12,073 nt of DNA from CAYLZO01 sp964387775 (lineage in GTDB: Bacteria > Chloroflexota > Anaerolineae > JAAYZQ01). Within the stretch, counting starts at the first letter, position 1, and every line of letters begins with the position of its first letter. Below the pieces are notes generated by a model. That model saw only the letters and a list, made by a program, of their open reading frames with translations, was not told the DNA's origin and made no database searches. Positions 1 through 6,866 of the stretch are shown here, piece after piece. The stretch lies in assembly GCA_964387775.1 (NCBI GenBank), contig CAYLZO010000165.1:1-12073 (forward strand), in the 5' to 3' direction. Made by a program: the position numbers and the translations under genes.

Positions 1-400
1 CGTCGATGCGGGCCACGATCCGCTCGGCGCCAAAACGGGCCACGGCCTCGGCCACCAGCGCGGGATTCTCGACGGCGGCGGTGCCCAGCACGACCCGCGT
101 CGCGCCCAGGCCCAGCGCCGTCTCCACATCGGCCAGCGAGCGCACGCCGCCGCCGAACTGGATCGCCGCCTTGGGCACAGCCTCCCGAATCTCGCTCAGT
201 CGCTGCAAATTCAGCCGCCTTGTGCCTTCCCCAAACGCGCCGTCGAGATTGACGACGTGCAGCCACGCCGCGCCCTGCTCGACCCAGCGCCGGGCCACCG
301 CCGCCGGATCGTCGTCGTAGACGGTCTCGGCCTCGGCGCGGCCCTGGCGCAAGCGCACGCAGCGCCCCCGCCGCAGGTCAATGGCCGGAAAAACGATCAT
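1..400 (-). CDS. hisA: HisA, ProFAR isomerase (N-terminal 133 residues, cut by window edge)
   Basis: HisA (phosphoribosylformimino-AICAR-ribotide isomerase) performs the Amadori rearrangement before the HisF/HisH step. The protein begins MIVFPAIDLRRGRCVRL, which has the family's first strand and catalytic Asp8. It continues with a NLDGAFGEG segment near residue 51 and the phosphate-binding FGGGVRS loop, and runs off the window at ...RIVARID. That Asp is probably near the second catalytic aspartate. The start is the ATG at 398-400, preceded on the minus strand by AAAGGGGAG about 5 bases upstream. It lies 73 bp downstream of hisH, and that gap holds a palindromic repeat. The TIM-barrel C-terminal half is outside the window. 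No odd residues are seen in the visible part. Confidence 0.95.
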   Translation of the reverse strand, partial: MIVFPAIDLRRGRCVRLRQGRAEAETVYDDDPAAVARRWVEQGAAWLHVVNLDGAFGEGTRRLNLQRLSEIREAVPKAAIQFGGGVRSLADVETALGLGATRVVLGTAAVENPALVAEAVARFGAERIVARID

Positions 401-426
401 GATGCTCCCCTTTCCCAAACCGGGCC

Positions 427-484
427 CGTCATTCTGAGCTGCGCACGGCAGGTAGCCGCCCGCCGTGGGTTACTCAGAATGACG
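427..484. repeat. Palindromic repeat with perfect 12-bp arms, overlapping hisH stop
   Basis: Arms CGTCATTCTGAG (427-438) and CTCAGAATGACG (473-484) are exact inverted complements around a GC-rich centre of 34 bases. The right arm carries the hisH stop codon (474-476) and encodes its last residues, Thr-Ser-Phe. The rest lies in the hisH-hisA gap. It would form a hairpin in the his mRNA. It resembles a dispersed REP/MITE-like intergenic repeat, but I cannot show other copies of this exact type in the window. Confidence 0.75.
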
Positions 485-1169
485 TGGTGGAGTTGTTTGC
501 TCGATCCACCAGCGCCGCAAAGTTGGCCAGGAGCTGCAAGCCGATCTCCTGGCTCTTTTCGGGGTGAAACTGCGCGCCCCAGACCCGGCCCCGGCCCACC
601 ACCGACGCAAACTCGACGCCGTACTCGGTCGTCGCCAGCACGTCGCCCGGCTCGTCGGGAACGGGATAATAAGAGTGCACAAAGTACGCATAGGAACCAT
701 CCGGGATCGATGCAAGCAAATCGTGAGACGTGACACCTGACACCCGACACCCGACACCTGACACGTGATACGTGATACGTGATACGTGATTCACCATTCG
801 CAATTGGTTCCAGCCGATGTGGGGCACTTTGAGGTCGTTTTCGGGAAAGCGGACGACGCGGCCGGGCAGCAGACGCAAGCCCTCGTGGCGGCCCATCTCT
901 TCGCTCTCGTCGAAGAGCAGTTGCATGCCCAGGCAGATGCCCAGCAGCGGCTTGCCGGCCGCCACCTGGCGCAGCAGCGGCGCGACCAGCCGCCGGGCGC
1001 GCAGGTTCTCCATGCCGTCGCCGAACGCGCCGACGCCGGGCAGCACGATGCCGCGCGCCGGGTCGAGGGCCGCCGGGTCGGCGGTGACGACCGCCGTCGC
1101 CCCGACGCGCTCCAGGGCCTTTTGCACGCTGCGCAGATTGCCGGCGCCGTAATCCACGATGGCGATCAT
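474..1169 (-). CDS. hisH: HisH, glutamine amidotransferase subunit of IGP synthase
   Basis: HisH hydrolyses glutamine and passes ammonia to HisF to make imidazole-glycerol phosphate and AICAR. The 231-residue protein starts MIAIVDYGAGNL and has PGVGAFGDGM (44-53), the nucleophile elbow GICLGMQLLF with Cys79, and AQFHPEKS with His202 and Glu204, completing the triad. The family is usually about 200-215 residues. The excess is mostly residues 126-147, encoded by a 9-unit heptad array lying between the conserved PHIGWNQL and the YFVHSYYPVP segment. The C-terminal TTSF comes from a palindromic repeat. I chose the ATG at 1167-1169 over an upstream start because it gives the family N-terminus. AAGGGGGTG lies just upstream, and one base separates it from the hisB stop (TGACATG), which suggests translational coupling. 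Confidence 0.96.
   Translation of the reverse strand: MIAIVDYGAGNLRSVQKALERVGATAVVTADPAALDPARGIVLPGVGAFGDGMENLRARRLVAPLLRQVAAGKPLLGICLGMQLLFDESEEMGRHEGLRLLPGRVVRFPENDLKVPHIGWNQLRMVNHVSRITYHVSGVGCRVSGVTSHDLLASIPDGSYAYFVHSYYPVPDEPGDVLATTEYGVEFASVVGRGRVWGAQFHPEKSQEIGLQLLANFAALVDRANNSTTSF
731..793. repeat. Heptad tandem array (9 x 7 bp) inside hisH
   Basis: Read on the plus strand from 731 the units are TGACACC x2, CGACACC x2, TGACACG, TGATACG x3 and TGATTCA. That is nine 7-bp units totalling 63 bp. Because 63 is divisible by three, hisH stays in frame and gains about 21 residues, seen in the protein as repeated HVS/RVSG motifs at residues 126-147. A gain or loss of units not divisible by three would frameshift hisH. 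Confidence 0.93.
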
Positions 1170-1170
1170 G

Positions 1171-2919
1171 TCACAACACCCCCTTGGTCGAAGGCACACC
1201 CTCGCGGCGCGGGTCGCGGCGGGTCGCCGCGTCGAGCGCCCGGCCCAGCGCCTTGAACAGCGCCTCGGCCTTGTGATGGTCGTTGCGCCCGTGGAGCACG
1301 CGGGCGTGCAGGCTCAGGCGGGCGTGGACGGCCAGCGTCTCCAAAAAATGGACGATCAGGTCGCTGCCCATCGCGCCGAGGCGGGGTGTGGCAAACGCGA
1401 CGTCGATGACGGCGTAGGGCCGGCCGCTCAGGTCGACGACGACGTGGGCCAGCGCCTCGTCCAGCGGCGCGTAGGCGTGGCCCATGCGCACCAGCCCCCG
1501 CCGCTCGCCCAGTGCCCGGTCCAGCGCCTGCCCCAGGGCGATGGCCACGTCCTCGACGGTGTGGTGCTCGTCGACGTGCAGGTCGCCCCGGGCCTGGACC
1601 GCCAGGTCAAAGAGGCCGTGGCCGGCGAGCTGGGCCAGCATGTGGTCGAGAAAGCCCAGGCCGGTGGACACGTCGTAGCGCCCCGATCCGTCGATGGCCA
1701 CGCGGACGGCGACGTCGGTTTCGTGGGTCTGGCGCTGGATGTGGGCCGAGCGGGAATCGGGAATCGGGGGATCGGGTATCGGGTGATTGTGCCTTGTGCC
1801 TTGCGCCTTGAGCCTTGCCAGCAGGGCGTCGGTCTGGTCGGGGCGGCCGACGGTGATGCGGATGGCGTCGGCAAGGGAGGGGCCTTGCCCTGTGCCCTCC
1901 GGGCGTGTCGAAGGGGCGTCAAAGCTGCGGACGAGGATGCCCCCGGCGGCCAGGTCGTCGGCGACCTCGCGGCCGGTGCGCCCGTCGAAGCGGCAGAGGA
2001 CAAAGTTCGCCTGGCTGGGCAGCGGGTGGGCGCCGGGCAAGTCGGCCAGGGCCTGGAAGAGGCGCTCGCGCTCGGCGACGAGGCGGGCCAGCGTGGCCTG
2101 GGCCTGGGCCGCGTCCGCCAGGGTCGCCAGCGCGGCGACGGCGGCGGCGGCGTTGACGTTGTAGGGCGGCCGCAGCCGGGCCAGCGCCCTGGCAATCGGC
2201 GGCGAGGTGACGGCGTAGCCCAGCCGCAGCCCGGCCATGCCCGCCCACTTGCTCAGGGTGCGCAGCACGATCAGGTTGTCGTGCTCGGCCAGCAGGGGCA
2301 CGGCGCTCTCGCCGCCGAACTCGACGTAGGCTTCGTCGACGACGACGGCCAGCGGCAGGGCCAGCAGGCGGCGGATGGTCGCCAGCGGGACCGCCTGGCC
2401 GTCGGGGTTGCCCGGCGAGGTCAGGAAGAGCAGCTTGGGGCGGGCCCTTCGACTGGGCTCAGGGCGGGCCCCGGCGTCGCTCTCCAGCAGCGCCTCGATG
2501 CCGGCGACGTCCGGCGAGAAGTCGTCGTGGCGCGGCACGCAGAGCACGTGGCCCCGCTGGGCCTCGGCGCTGACGGCGTACATGCCAAAGGCCGGCGGGC
2601 AGATCACGACCCCCTCCCCCGGCTCGACAAAGAGCCGCACGGCCAGGTCGATGATTTCGTCGCCGCCGTTGCCCAGGACGATGCGGTCCGGCTCGGCGCC
2701 AACGTAGCGGGCCAGGGCCTCGGTCAGCGGCCGGTAGTCGGGGTAGAAGCCGTAGCCGTCAAACTGGGCCAGCGCCTCCCGCGCCCGGGGCGGAAGGCCG
2801 TAAGGGTTCTCGTTGGCGTCGAGCCGGATGAGCCGCTCCGCAGGCAGCCCCGCCCGGTCGGGCGGCTCGTAGGCTTCCAAGGCCGCCACGTGGCGGCACA
2901 TCAGCGATTCGATGTTCAT
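1171..2919 (-). CDS. HisC-HisB fusion: histidinol-phosphate aminotransferase + imidazoleglycerol-phosphate dehydratase
   Basis: This is one uninterrupted reading frame of 582 residues. Residues 1-372 are HisC, a fold-type I PLP transaminase: RLDANENPYG (32-41), TSPGNPDG (167-174), VVVDEAYVEFGG with Asp195 and Tyr198, TLSKWAGMAGLRLGY with the PLP lysine Lys224, and the substrate arginine in ADAIRITVG (Arg354). Residues about 396-582 are HisB dehydratase: GFLDHMLAQLAGHG (422-435), metal motif DEHHTVED (450-457), second motif GRNDHHKAEALFKAL (544-558) and the C-terminal PSTKG. The junction, residues 369-390 (Pro/Ile/Asp rich), is encoded by heptad repeats. Two further repeat-like inserts fall at residues 150-160 and 334-347. 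The known E. coli 'HisB' fuses HisB to a phosphatase, not to HisC, so this arrangement is unusual. The ATG at 2917-2919 has GGGAGG upstream. Together the domains do the dehydration of IGP and the next transamination. Confidence 0.93.
   Translation of the reverse strand: MNIESLMCRHVAALEAYEPPDRAGLPAERLIRLDANENPYGLPPRAREALAQFDGYGFYPDYRPLTEALARYVGAEPDRIVLGNGGDEIIDLAVRLFVEPGEGVVICPPAFGMYAVSAEAQRGHVLCVPRHDDFSPDVAGIEALLESDAGARPEPSRRARPKLLFLTSPGNPDGQAVPLATIRRLLALPLAVVVDEAYVEFGGESAVPLLAEHDNLIVLRTLSKWAGMAGLRLGYAVTSPPIARALARLRPPYNVNAAAAVAALATLADAAQAQATLARLVAERERLFQALADLPGAHPLPSQANFVLCRFDGRTGREVADDLAAGGILVRSFDAPSTRPEGTGQGPSLADAIRITVGRPDQTDALLARLKAQGTRHNHPIPDPPIPDSRSAHIQRQTHETDVAVRVAIDGSGRYDVSTGLGFLDHMLAQLAGHGLFDLAVQARGDLHVDEHHTVEDVAIALGQALDRALGERRGLVRMGHAYAPLDEALAHVVVDLSGRPYAVIDVAFATPRLGAMGSDLIVHFLETLAVHARLSLHARVLHGRNDHHKAEALFKALGRALDAATRRDPRREGVPSTKGVL
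1751..1814. repeat. Two adjoining heptad arrays at the hisC-hisB junction
   Basis: On the plus strand, GGGAATC-type units (GGGAATC x2, one 8-base GGGGGATC, GGGTATC) occupy about 1752-1780. They are followed after a few bases by TTGTGCC x2, TTGCGCC and TTGAGCC at 1787-1814. The stretch encodes residues 369-390 of the fusion, between the last HisC helix and the HisB N-terminus, with no stop codon in the hisC frame. The GGGAATC unit resembles the array in the hisZ tail (TATTGGA/GATTGGG). Confidence 0.87.
1881..1919. repeat. Repeat-like insert in hisC, second site
   Basis: The stretch contains CCCTCC..GGGCGTGTCGAAGGGG (about 1895-1916), related to the GTCGAAGG repeat in hisD. It encodes residues 334-347 (DAPSTRPEGTGQGP), between VRSFD and the conserved LADAIRITVG. 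Most HisC proteins have only a few residues in that interval. The limits are approximate. Confidence 0.55.
2441..2471. repeat. Repeat-like insert in hisC flanked by 7-bp direct repeats
   Basis: The core CCCTTCGACTGGGCTCAGGG (2445-2464) belongs to the CTTCGAC..GGCTCAGG repeat type. CGGGCCC stands on both sides (2441-2447 and 2465-2471), like a target duplication. One duplicate plus core is 24 bp, or eight codons, so the frame is kept. It encodes hisC residues about 150-160 (GARPEPSRRAR), directly before the conserved PKLLFLTSPGNPDG. Confidence 0.7.
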
Positions 2920-2941
2920 CGGCGCCTCCCTTCTTGATTGG

Positions 2942-3008
2942 ACACGGATTCTACGGATTGCAAGGATAAAAAATGGGACAAAATCCGTGGAATCCGTAAA
3001 ATCCGTGT
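2942..3008. repeat. Palindromic repeat in the hisD-hisC gap
   Basis: The left arm (2942-2959, ACACGGATTCTACGGATT) and right arm (2991-3008) are inverted complements at 17 of 18 positions. A third GGATT/AATCC copy lies between them. It fills most of the 95-bp gap between hisD (stop 3015-3017) and hisC (start 2919), in an operon whose other early junctions overlap. In RNA it would fold into a long hairpin. There is no T-run typical of an intrinsic terminator on the minus strand, so read-through is likely. Confidence 0.8.
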
Positions 3009-3014
3009 TTCATC

Positions 3015-4405
<1,391 letters not shown>

Positions 4406-4409
<4 letters not shown>

Positions 4410-5068
4410 GGGGTGCCTCCTTGGGTTAGCGTTTCCAGGTGGGCCAGCAGCCGGCGGATCTCGGCCAGGCGCAGCCGGTGGGCCACGCGGTTGACGATGA
4501 GGGTCGCCTGGCACCCGGCCAGGGTCTCCAGCTCGACCAGGCCGTTCTCGCGCAGGGTGCGGCCGGTCTCTACCAGGTCGACCAGCAGGTCGGCCAGGCC
4601 CACCAGCGGCGCCAGCTCGATGGAGCCGGCCAGGGGGATGATCTCGGCCGAGAGGCCCTGCTGCTGAAAGTGGGCGCGGGCCAGGCGCGGATACTTGGTC
4701 GCCACGCGCAGGCCGGTCGCCAGGCGAAAGTCGCGGCCGCGCTGCGCCGGGGTGCCGGCCAGCGCCAGCCGGCAGCGGCCAAAGCCGAGTTGCAGCGGCT
4801 CATAGACGTCGCGCCCGCTCTCCCAAAGCACGTCCTGGCCGACGATGCCCAGGTCGGCGGCGCCGTATTCGACGTAGACGGGCACGTCGGCGGGTTTGGC
4901 CAGCAGGAAGCGCAGCTCGCCCCGGCGGGGATCCTGGGCGTTGGCCTCGGTGGCGAGCAGTTGGCGCGAGCCATTGCCCAGGTCGCAGGGCCAGCCCAGT
5001 CGGCGAAAGAGGCCGGCGGCGGGGTCGAGCAGGCGGCCTTTGGGCAGGGCGATGGTTAGGGGGTTCAT
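4406..5068 (-). CDS. hisG: HisG, ATP phosphoribosyltransferase catalytic subunit (short form)
   Basis: HisG joins ATP and PRPP in the first committed step of histidine synthesis. The 220-residue protein has the N-terminal TIALPKGRL (5-13), EYGAADLGIVGQD (67-79) and the PRPP loop DLVETGRTLRENGL (164-177). It ends soon after this, without the roughly 80-residue C-terminal ACT-like regulatory domain of long HisG. That length matches the short class, which works only with HisZ, and hisZ lies directly upstream. The ATG at 5066-5068 overlaps the hisZ stop (ATGA), and the same kind of overlap links it to hisD, so stoichiometric co-translation is likely. Histidine feedback would act through HisZ. No inserts were seen. 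Confidence 0.97.
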
Positions 5069-6378
5069 GGGTGGGTCTCCTTCTGGTTGGGTATTGGATA
5101 TTGGATATTGGGGATTGGGGATGGGGATGACCAGGTTTTGGCTTCTTGGAGTAGGGCGGTTTCTGTCAGGCTTTGTTGGCCGTGTTGGTCGGTCAGGAGC
5201 CAGGCGTCGCCGGCGGGTTGCAGGGTGCGGGGGACGTCGGGGCGGGGGGCCGGGTCCGCCGGGTCGAGGACGTCCGCCTCGACGCGGAGGCCGAGGGCCC
5301 GCAGGCGCCGGACGAGGGCCAGGGTAGCGGCCTGCTCGCCGTCGCGGACCAGCACGTGGGGCGCCACCGGGGGCGGCGGCGTGCCCTGGCGGGCTTGGAC
5401 CAGCAGCGCCCGCTCGATGCCCAGGCCAAAGCCGACGGCGGCCAGCGGGCGGCCAAACCGGGCGACGAGGTCGTCGTAGCGCCCGCCGCTGACCAGGGGC
5501 CAGCCCAGGCCGGGGGCCAGCCCGCGAAAGGTGATACCGGTGTAGTAATCCATGCCGCGCACCTCGCCCAGGTCGAGGAACACGCGCCCGGCGACGCCGT
5601 GGGCGGCCAGCAGGTCGTATACGCGGGCCAGGCGCTCCAGGGCGGCCAGGGCCGTCGCGGGCCGGGGCAGGTCCGCGGCCAGCGCCTGCGCCTCGTCCAG
5701 GATCTCGACCCCGCCGATGAGGTCGGGCAGGCGGAAGAGGAGGTCGCGCCGGGCGCCGGTCAGGCGGGCGGCGCCCAGCAGGTCGGCCAGGCGGGCGCCG
5801 TTCTTCTGGTCGATGGCCTCGCGGAGGGGGCCCACGACCTCGGCCAGCAGCCCCTCGGCCAGGGCGCGAAAGAAGGCCATCTGGCCCAGGTTGACCTGCA
5901 CGTTGCGCAAGGCCAGGGCCTCCAGCGCGGCGACGGCCAGGGCCACGGCCTCGGCGTCGGCGGCGGGGGTGTCGGCGCCCAGCAGCTCGACGCCGGCCTG
6001 GGTGAACTCCCGCTTGCGGCCGGCCTGGGGCTCTTCGCAGCGAAAGACGCTGCCGACGTAGAAGCAGCGTTGGGGTTGCGGCCGGTCAAAGAGCTTGGTG
6101 GCGGCCATGCGGGCCACCTGGGGCGTAAAGTCGGCGCGCAGGGCCAGCGTGTGGCCCTCGCGGTCGAAAAAGCGGTACATGGCCCGCCGCAGCGCGGGGC
6201 CGGTGCCCACGCTGAGGTTGTCGTAATACTCAAAGGTGGGCGGGATGACCTCGGCGTAGCCCCAGCGCGAGAATTCGCGGCGCAGGGCCTCCTCGGCCTG
6301 GCGGCGGCGGGCCGCCTCGACCAGGAAGCGGTCCTGGACGCCGTGGGGCACCTGGGTGCGTAGGTTGGATAGCGTCAT
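5065..6378 (-). CDS. hisZ: HisZ, ATP phosphoribosyltransferase regulatory subunit (HisRS paralogue)
   Basis: HisZ is a class II tRNA-synthetase-like protein that assembles with short HisG and confers activity and histidine inhibition. The 437 residues include motif 2-like VFRCEEPQAGRKREFTQAG (111-129), RGMDYYTGITFRG (274-286) and LVSGGRYDDLVARFG (295-309), followed by AAVGFGLGIERAL (motif 3-like, 313-325). YYTGITFRGLAPGLGWPLVSGGRY is HisZ-like. A segment from about 340 (HVLVRDGEQAATLALVRRLRALG) looks like a reduced anticodon-binding domain. The last 20 residues are Pro/Ile/Asn-rich and come from a heptad array. The ATG at 6376-6378 is chosen because homology starts there, but its ribosome-binding site is weak (GGACG). 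True HisRS is a less likely alternative, since the gene heads a his operon next to short hisG. Confidence 0.92.
   Translation of the reverse strand: MTLSNLRTQVPHGVQDRFLVEAARRRQAEEALRREFSRWGYAEVIPPTFEYYDNLSVGTGPALRRAMYRFFDREGHTLALRADFTPQVARMAATKLFDRPQPQRCFYVGSVFRCEEPQAGRKREFTQAGVELLGADTPAADAEAVALAVAALEALALRNVQVNLGQMAFFRALAEGLLAEVVGPLREAIDQKNGARLADLLGAARLTGARRDLLFRLPDLIGGVEILDEAQALAADLPRPATALAALERLARVYDLLAAHGVAGRVFLDLGEVRGMDYYTGITFRGLAPGLGWPLVSGGRYDDLVARFGRPLAAVGFGLGIERALLVQARQGTPPPPVAPHVLVRDGEQAATLALVRRLRALGLRVEADVLDPADPAPRPDVPRTLQPAGDAWLLTDQHGQQSLTETALLQEAKTWSSPSPIPNIQYPIPNQKETHP
5085..5126. repeat. Heptad tandem array (6 x 7 bp) in the 3' end of hisZ
   Basis: Plus-strand units are GGTTGGG, TATTGGA x2, TATTGGG, GATTGGG and GATGGGG. 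That is 42 bp or 14 codons, encoding about residues 418-432 of HisZ (PSPIPNIQYPIPN). It lies only 18 bases before the hisZ stop, so it extends a tail and does not interrupt the fold. Confidence 0.87.
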
Positions 6379-6404
6379 GGTCACGTCCGTTTCTGGCTGA
6401 CAAC

Positions 6405-6434
6405 AAAAAAAGACCGGCCGATTGACCAGTCTTT
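6405..6434 (-). terminator. Intrinsic terminator in the his leader (attenuator)
   Basis: In the minus-strand RNA, AAAGACUGG (6434-6426) pairs with CCGGUCUUU (6417-6409) over nine positions with one U-G wobble, around an 8-base loop. A run of seven U (6411-6405) follows. It ends 26 bases before the hisZ ATG and faces into the operon, so it should reduce or condition transcription of the his genes. This position is expected for an attenuator, not for an end-of-gene terminator. Confidence 0.85.
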
Positions 6435-6609
6435 GAGGATGAGACACGCGGGCCGGGACCCGCGCCCCGTTGGGGCGCCTCATCCTACGGTTGATGATGG
6501 TGGACGGCAAAGGGGAGCGCCGGCCGCCGGGCCGTCTGCGGGCGCGCTATTGGCGTTGTGTCGTTCGGTTCTGCGCTTGCACGTCGTCTGCTCCCTTTTC
6601 CGTTTCGTG
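6435..6609 (-). promoter_or_regulatory. Structured his leader RNA, candidate attenuation control
   Basis: The leader has several mutually exclusive pairings. AAAAGGGAGC (6599-6590) can pair with GCTCCCCTTT (6518-6509) at nine of ten positions. GACGGC (6536-6531) can pair with GCCGTC (6508-6503), right beside that 3' strand. Downstream, AGGATGAG (6486-6479) and CTCATCCT (6443-6436) close a structure with inner hairpins GCGCCCC/GGGGCGC and GCGGG/CCCGC. CAC CAT CAT CAA CCG TAG at 6502-6485 would read His-His-His-Gln-Pro-stop, but I find no ATG, GTG or TTG start in that frame within the leader. I do not see a convincing T-box (no TGGNACC motif). The regulatory class is unresolved. Confidence 0.5.
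6547..6582 (-). CDS. Possible leader peptide, 11 residues
   Basis: A GTG at 6582-6580 is preceded at 8 bases by AGGGAG (6596-6591), a good Shine-Dalgarno. It opens an 11-codon frame reading (fMet)QAQNRTTQRQ ending in TAG. Four of its eleven codons are Gln and none is His, so it is not a classical histidine leader peptide. Its ribosome-binding site lies in the strand that pairs with 6509-6518, so translation could affect leader folding. The GTG start and the short length make this tentative. Confidence 0.3.
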   Translation of the reverse strand: MQAQNRTTQRQ

Positions 6610-6615
6610 GGTCAG

Positions 6616-6644
6616 ATGATAACACATTCGTCAAAGATAGTCAA
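6616..6644 (-). promoter_or_regulatory. Sigma70-like promoter of the his operon
   Basis: On the minus strand TTGACT (6644-6639) and TATCAT (6621-6616) are separated by exactly 17 bases. Transcription would begin near 6609, giving a leader of about 230 nt before hisZ. The start point is inferred. Confidence 0.75.
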
Positions 6645-6652
6645 GTTTCCAT

Positions 6653-6681
6653 TTGACATTCCGCCCGACCTGTGATAGACT
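6653..6681 (+). promoter_or_regulatory. Sigma70-like promoter of the SAM-riboswitch transcript
   Basis: TTGACA (6653-6658), a 17-base spacer and TAGACT (6676-6681), with TGTGA just before the -10 box. The predicted start is near 6688, about 50 bases ahead of the SAM-I aptamer. The -35 box is 8 bases from that of the divergent his promoter. Confidence 0.75.
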
Positions 6682-6737
6682 CGCCGCCAACTGAATAGGC
6701 TCGGCCTCGCTCAAAGGCCGGGCACGGATGAGACCTT

Positions 6738-6850
6738 TTTTTCATCGAGAGAGGTGGAGGGACCGGCCCTGTGAAACCTCGGCAACCAGAGCCACACCGG
6801 CTCCAGGTGCCAAGTCCGGCAGACCCGCAACGGGATCTGGAAGATGAGAG
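6738..6850 (+). ncRNA. SAM-I (S-box) riboswitch aptamer
   Basis: The sequence follows the SAM-I consensus closely. The P1 5' strand TCATC (6742-6746) is followed by GAGAGAGGTGGAGGGACCGG, then GCCCTGTGAAACCTCGGCAACC, AGGTGCCAAGTCCGGCAGA and the closing AGATGAGA (P1 3' strand GATGA, 6843-6847). The k-turn, GCAACC and GGTGCCAA core elements are all present. It lies between a good promoter and a methionine-type PLP enzyme, with a terminator hairpin after it, so SAM binding should switch the transcript off. Confidence 0.97.
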
Positions 6851-6866
6851 CCTTGGAAACGCACAG

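Noticed and set aside
1159..2937. Long plus-strand open frame opposite hisC-hisB (592 residues)
   Set aside because: Antisense shadow of a GC-rich gene. Its translation is low-complexity Gly/Gln/Arg/Ala with no family motifs, whereas the minus strand encodes complete HisC and HisB.
5173..6363. Plus-strand open frame opposite hisZ (396 residues)
   Set aside because: Same cause: compositionally biased translation antisense to a clear HisZ.
5065..6378. Genuine histidyl-tRNA synthetase (hisS)
   Set aside because: Motif context is HisZ-like, the anticodon domain looks reduced, and it heads a his operon next to a short HisG that requires HisZ.
6485..6502. Classical histidine leader peptide with CAC-CAT-CAT
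   Set aside because: The frame has no ATG, GTG or TTG start within the leader, and only three His codons, so it may be chance.
6435..6609. T-box riboswitch upstream of hisZ
   Set aside because: The terminator and leader length fit, but I could not find the conserved TGGNACCGCG element or a specifier-loop layout. Kept only as an unclassified attenuator.
6702..6720. Terminator at the start of the SAM-I transcript (CGGCCT/AGGCCG hairpin, with TTTTTTT at 6736-6742)
   Set aside because: The T-run is about 15 bases beyond the stem, too far for intrinsic termination. It is likelier part of the leader fold.
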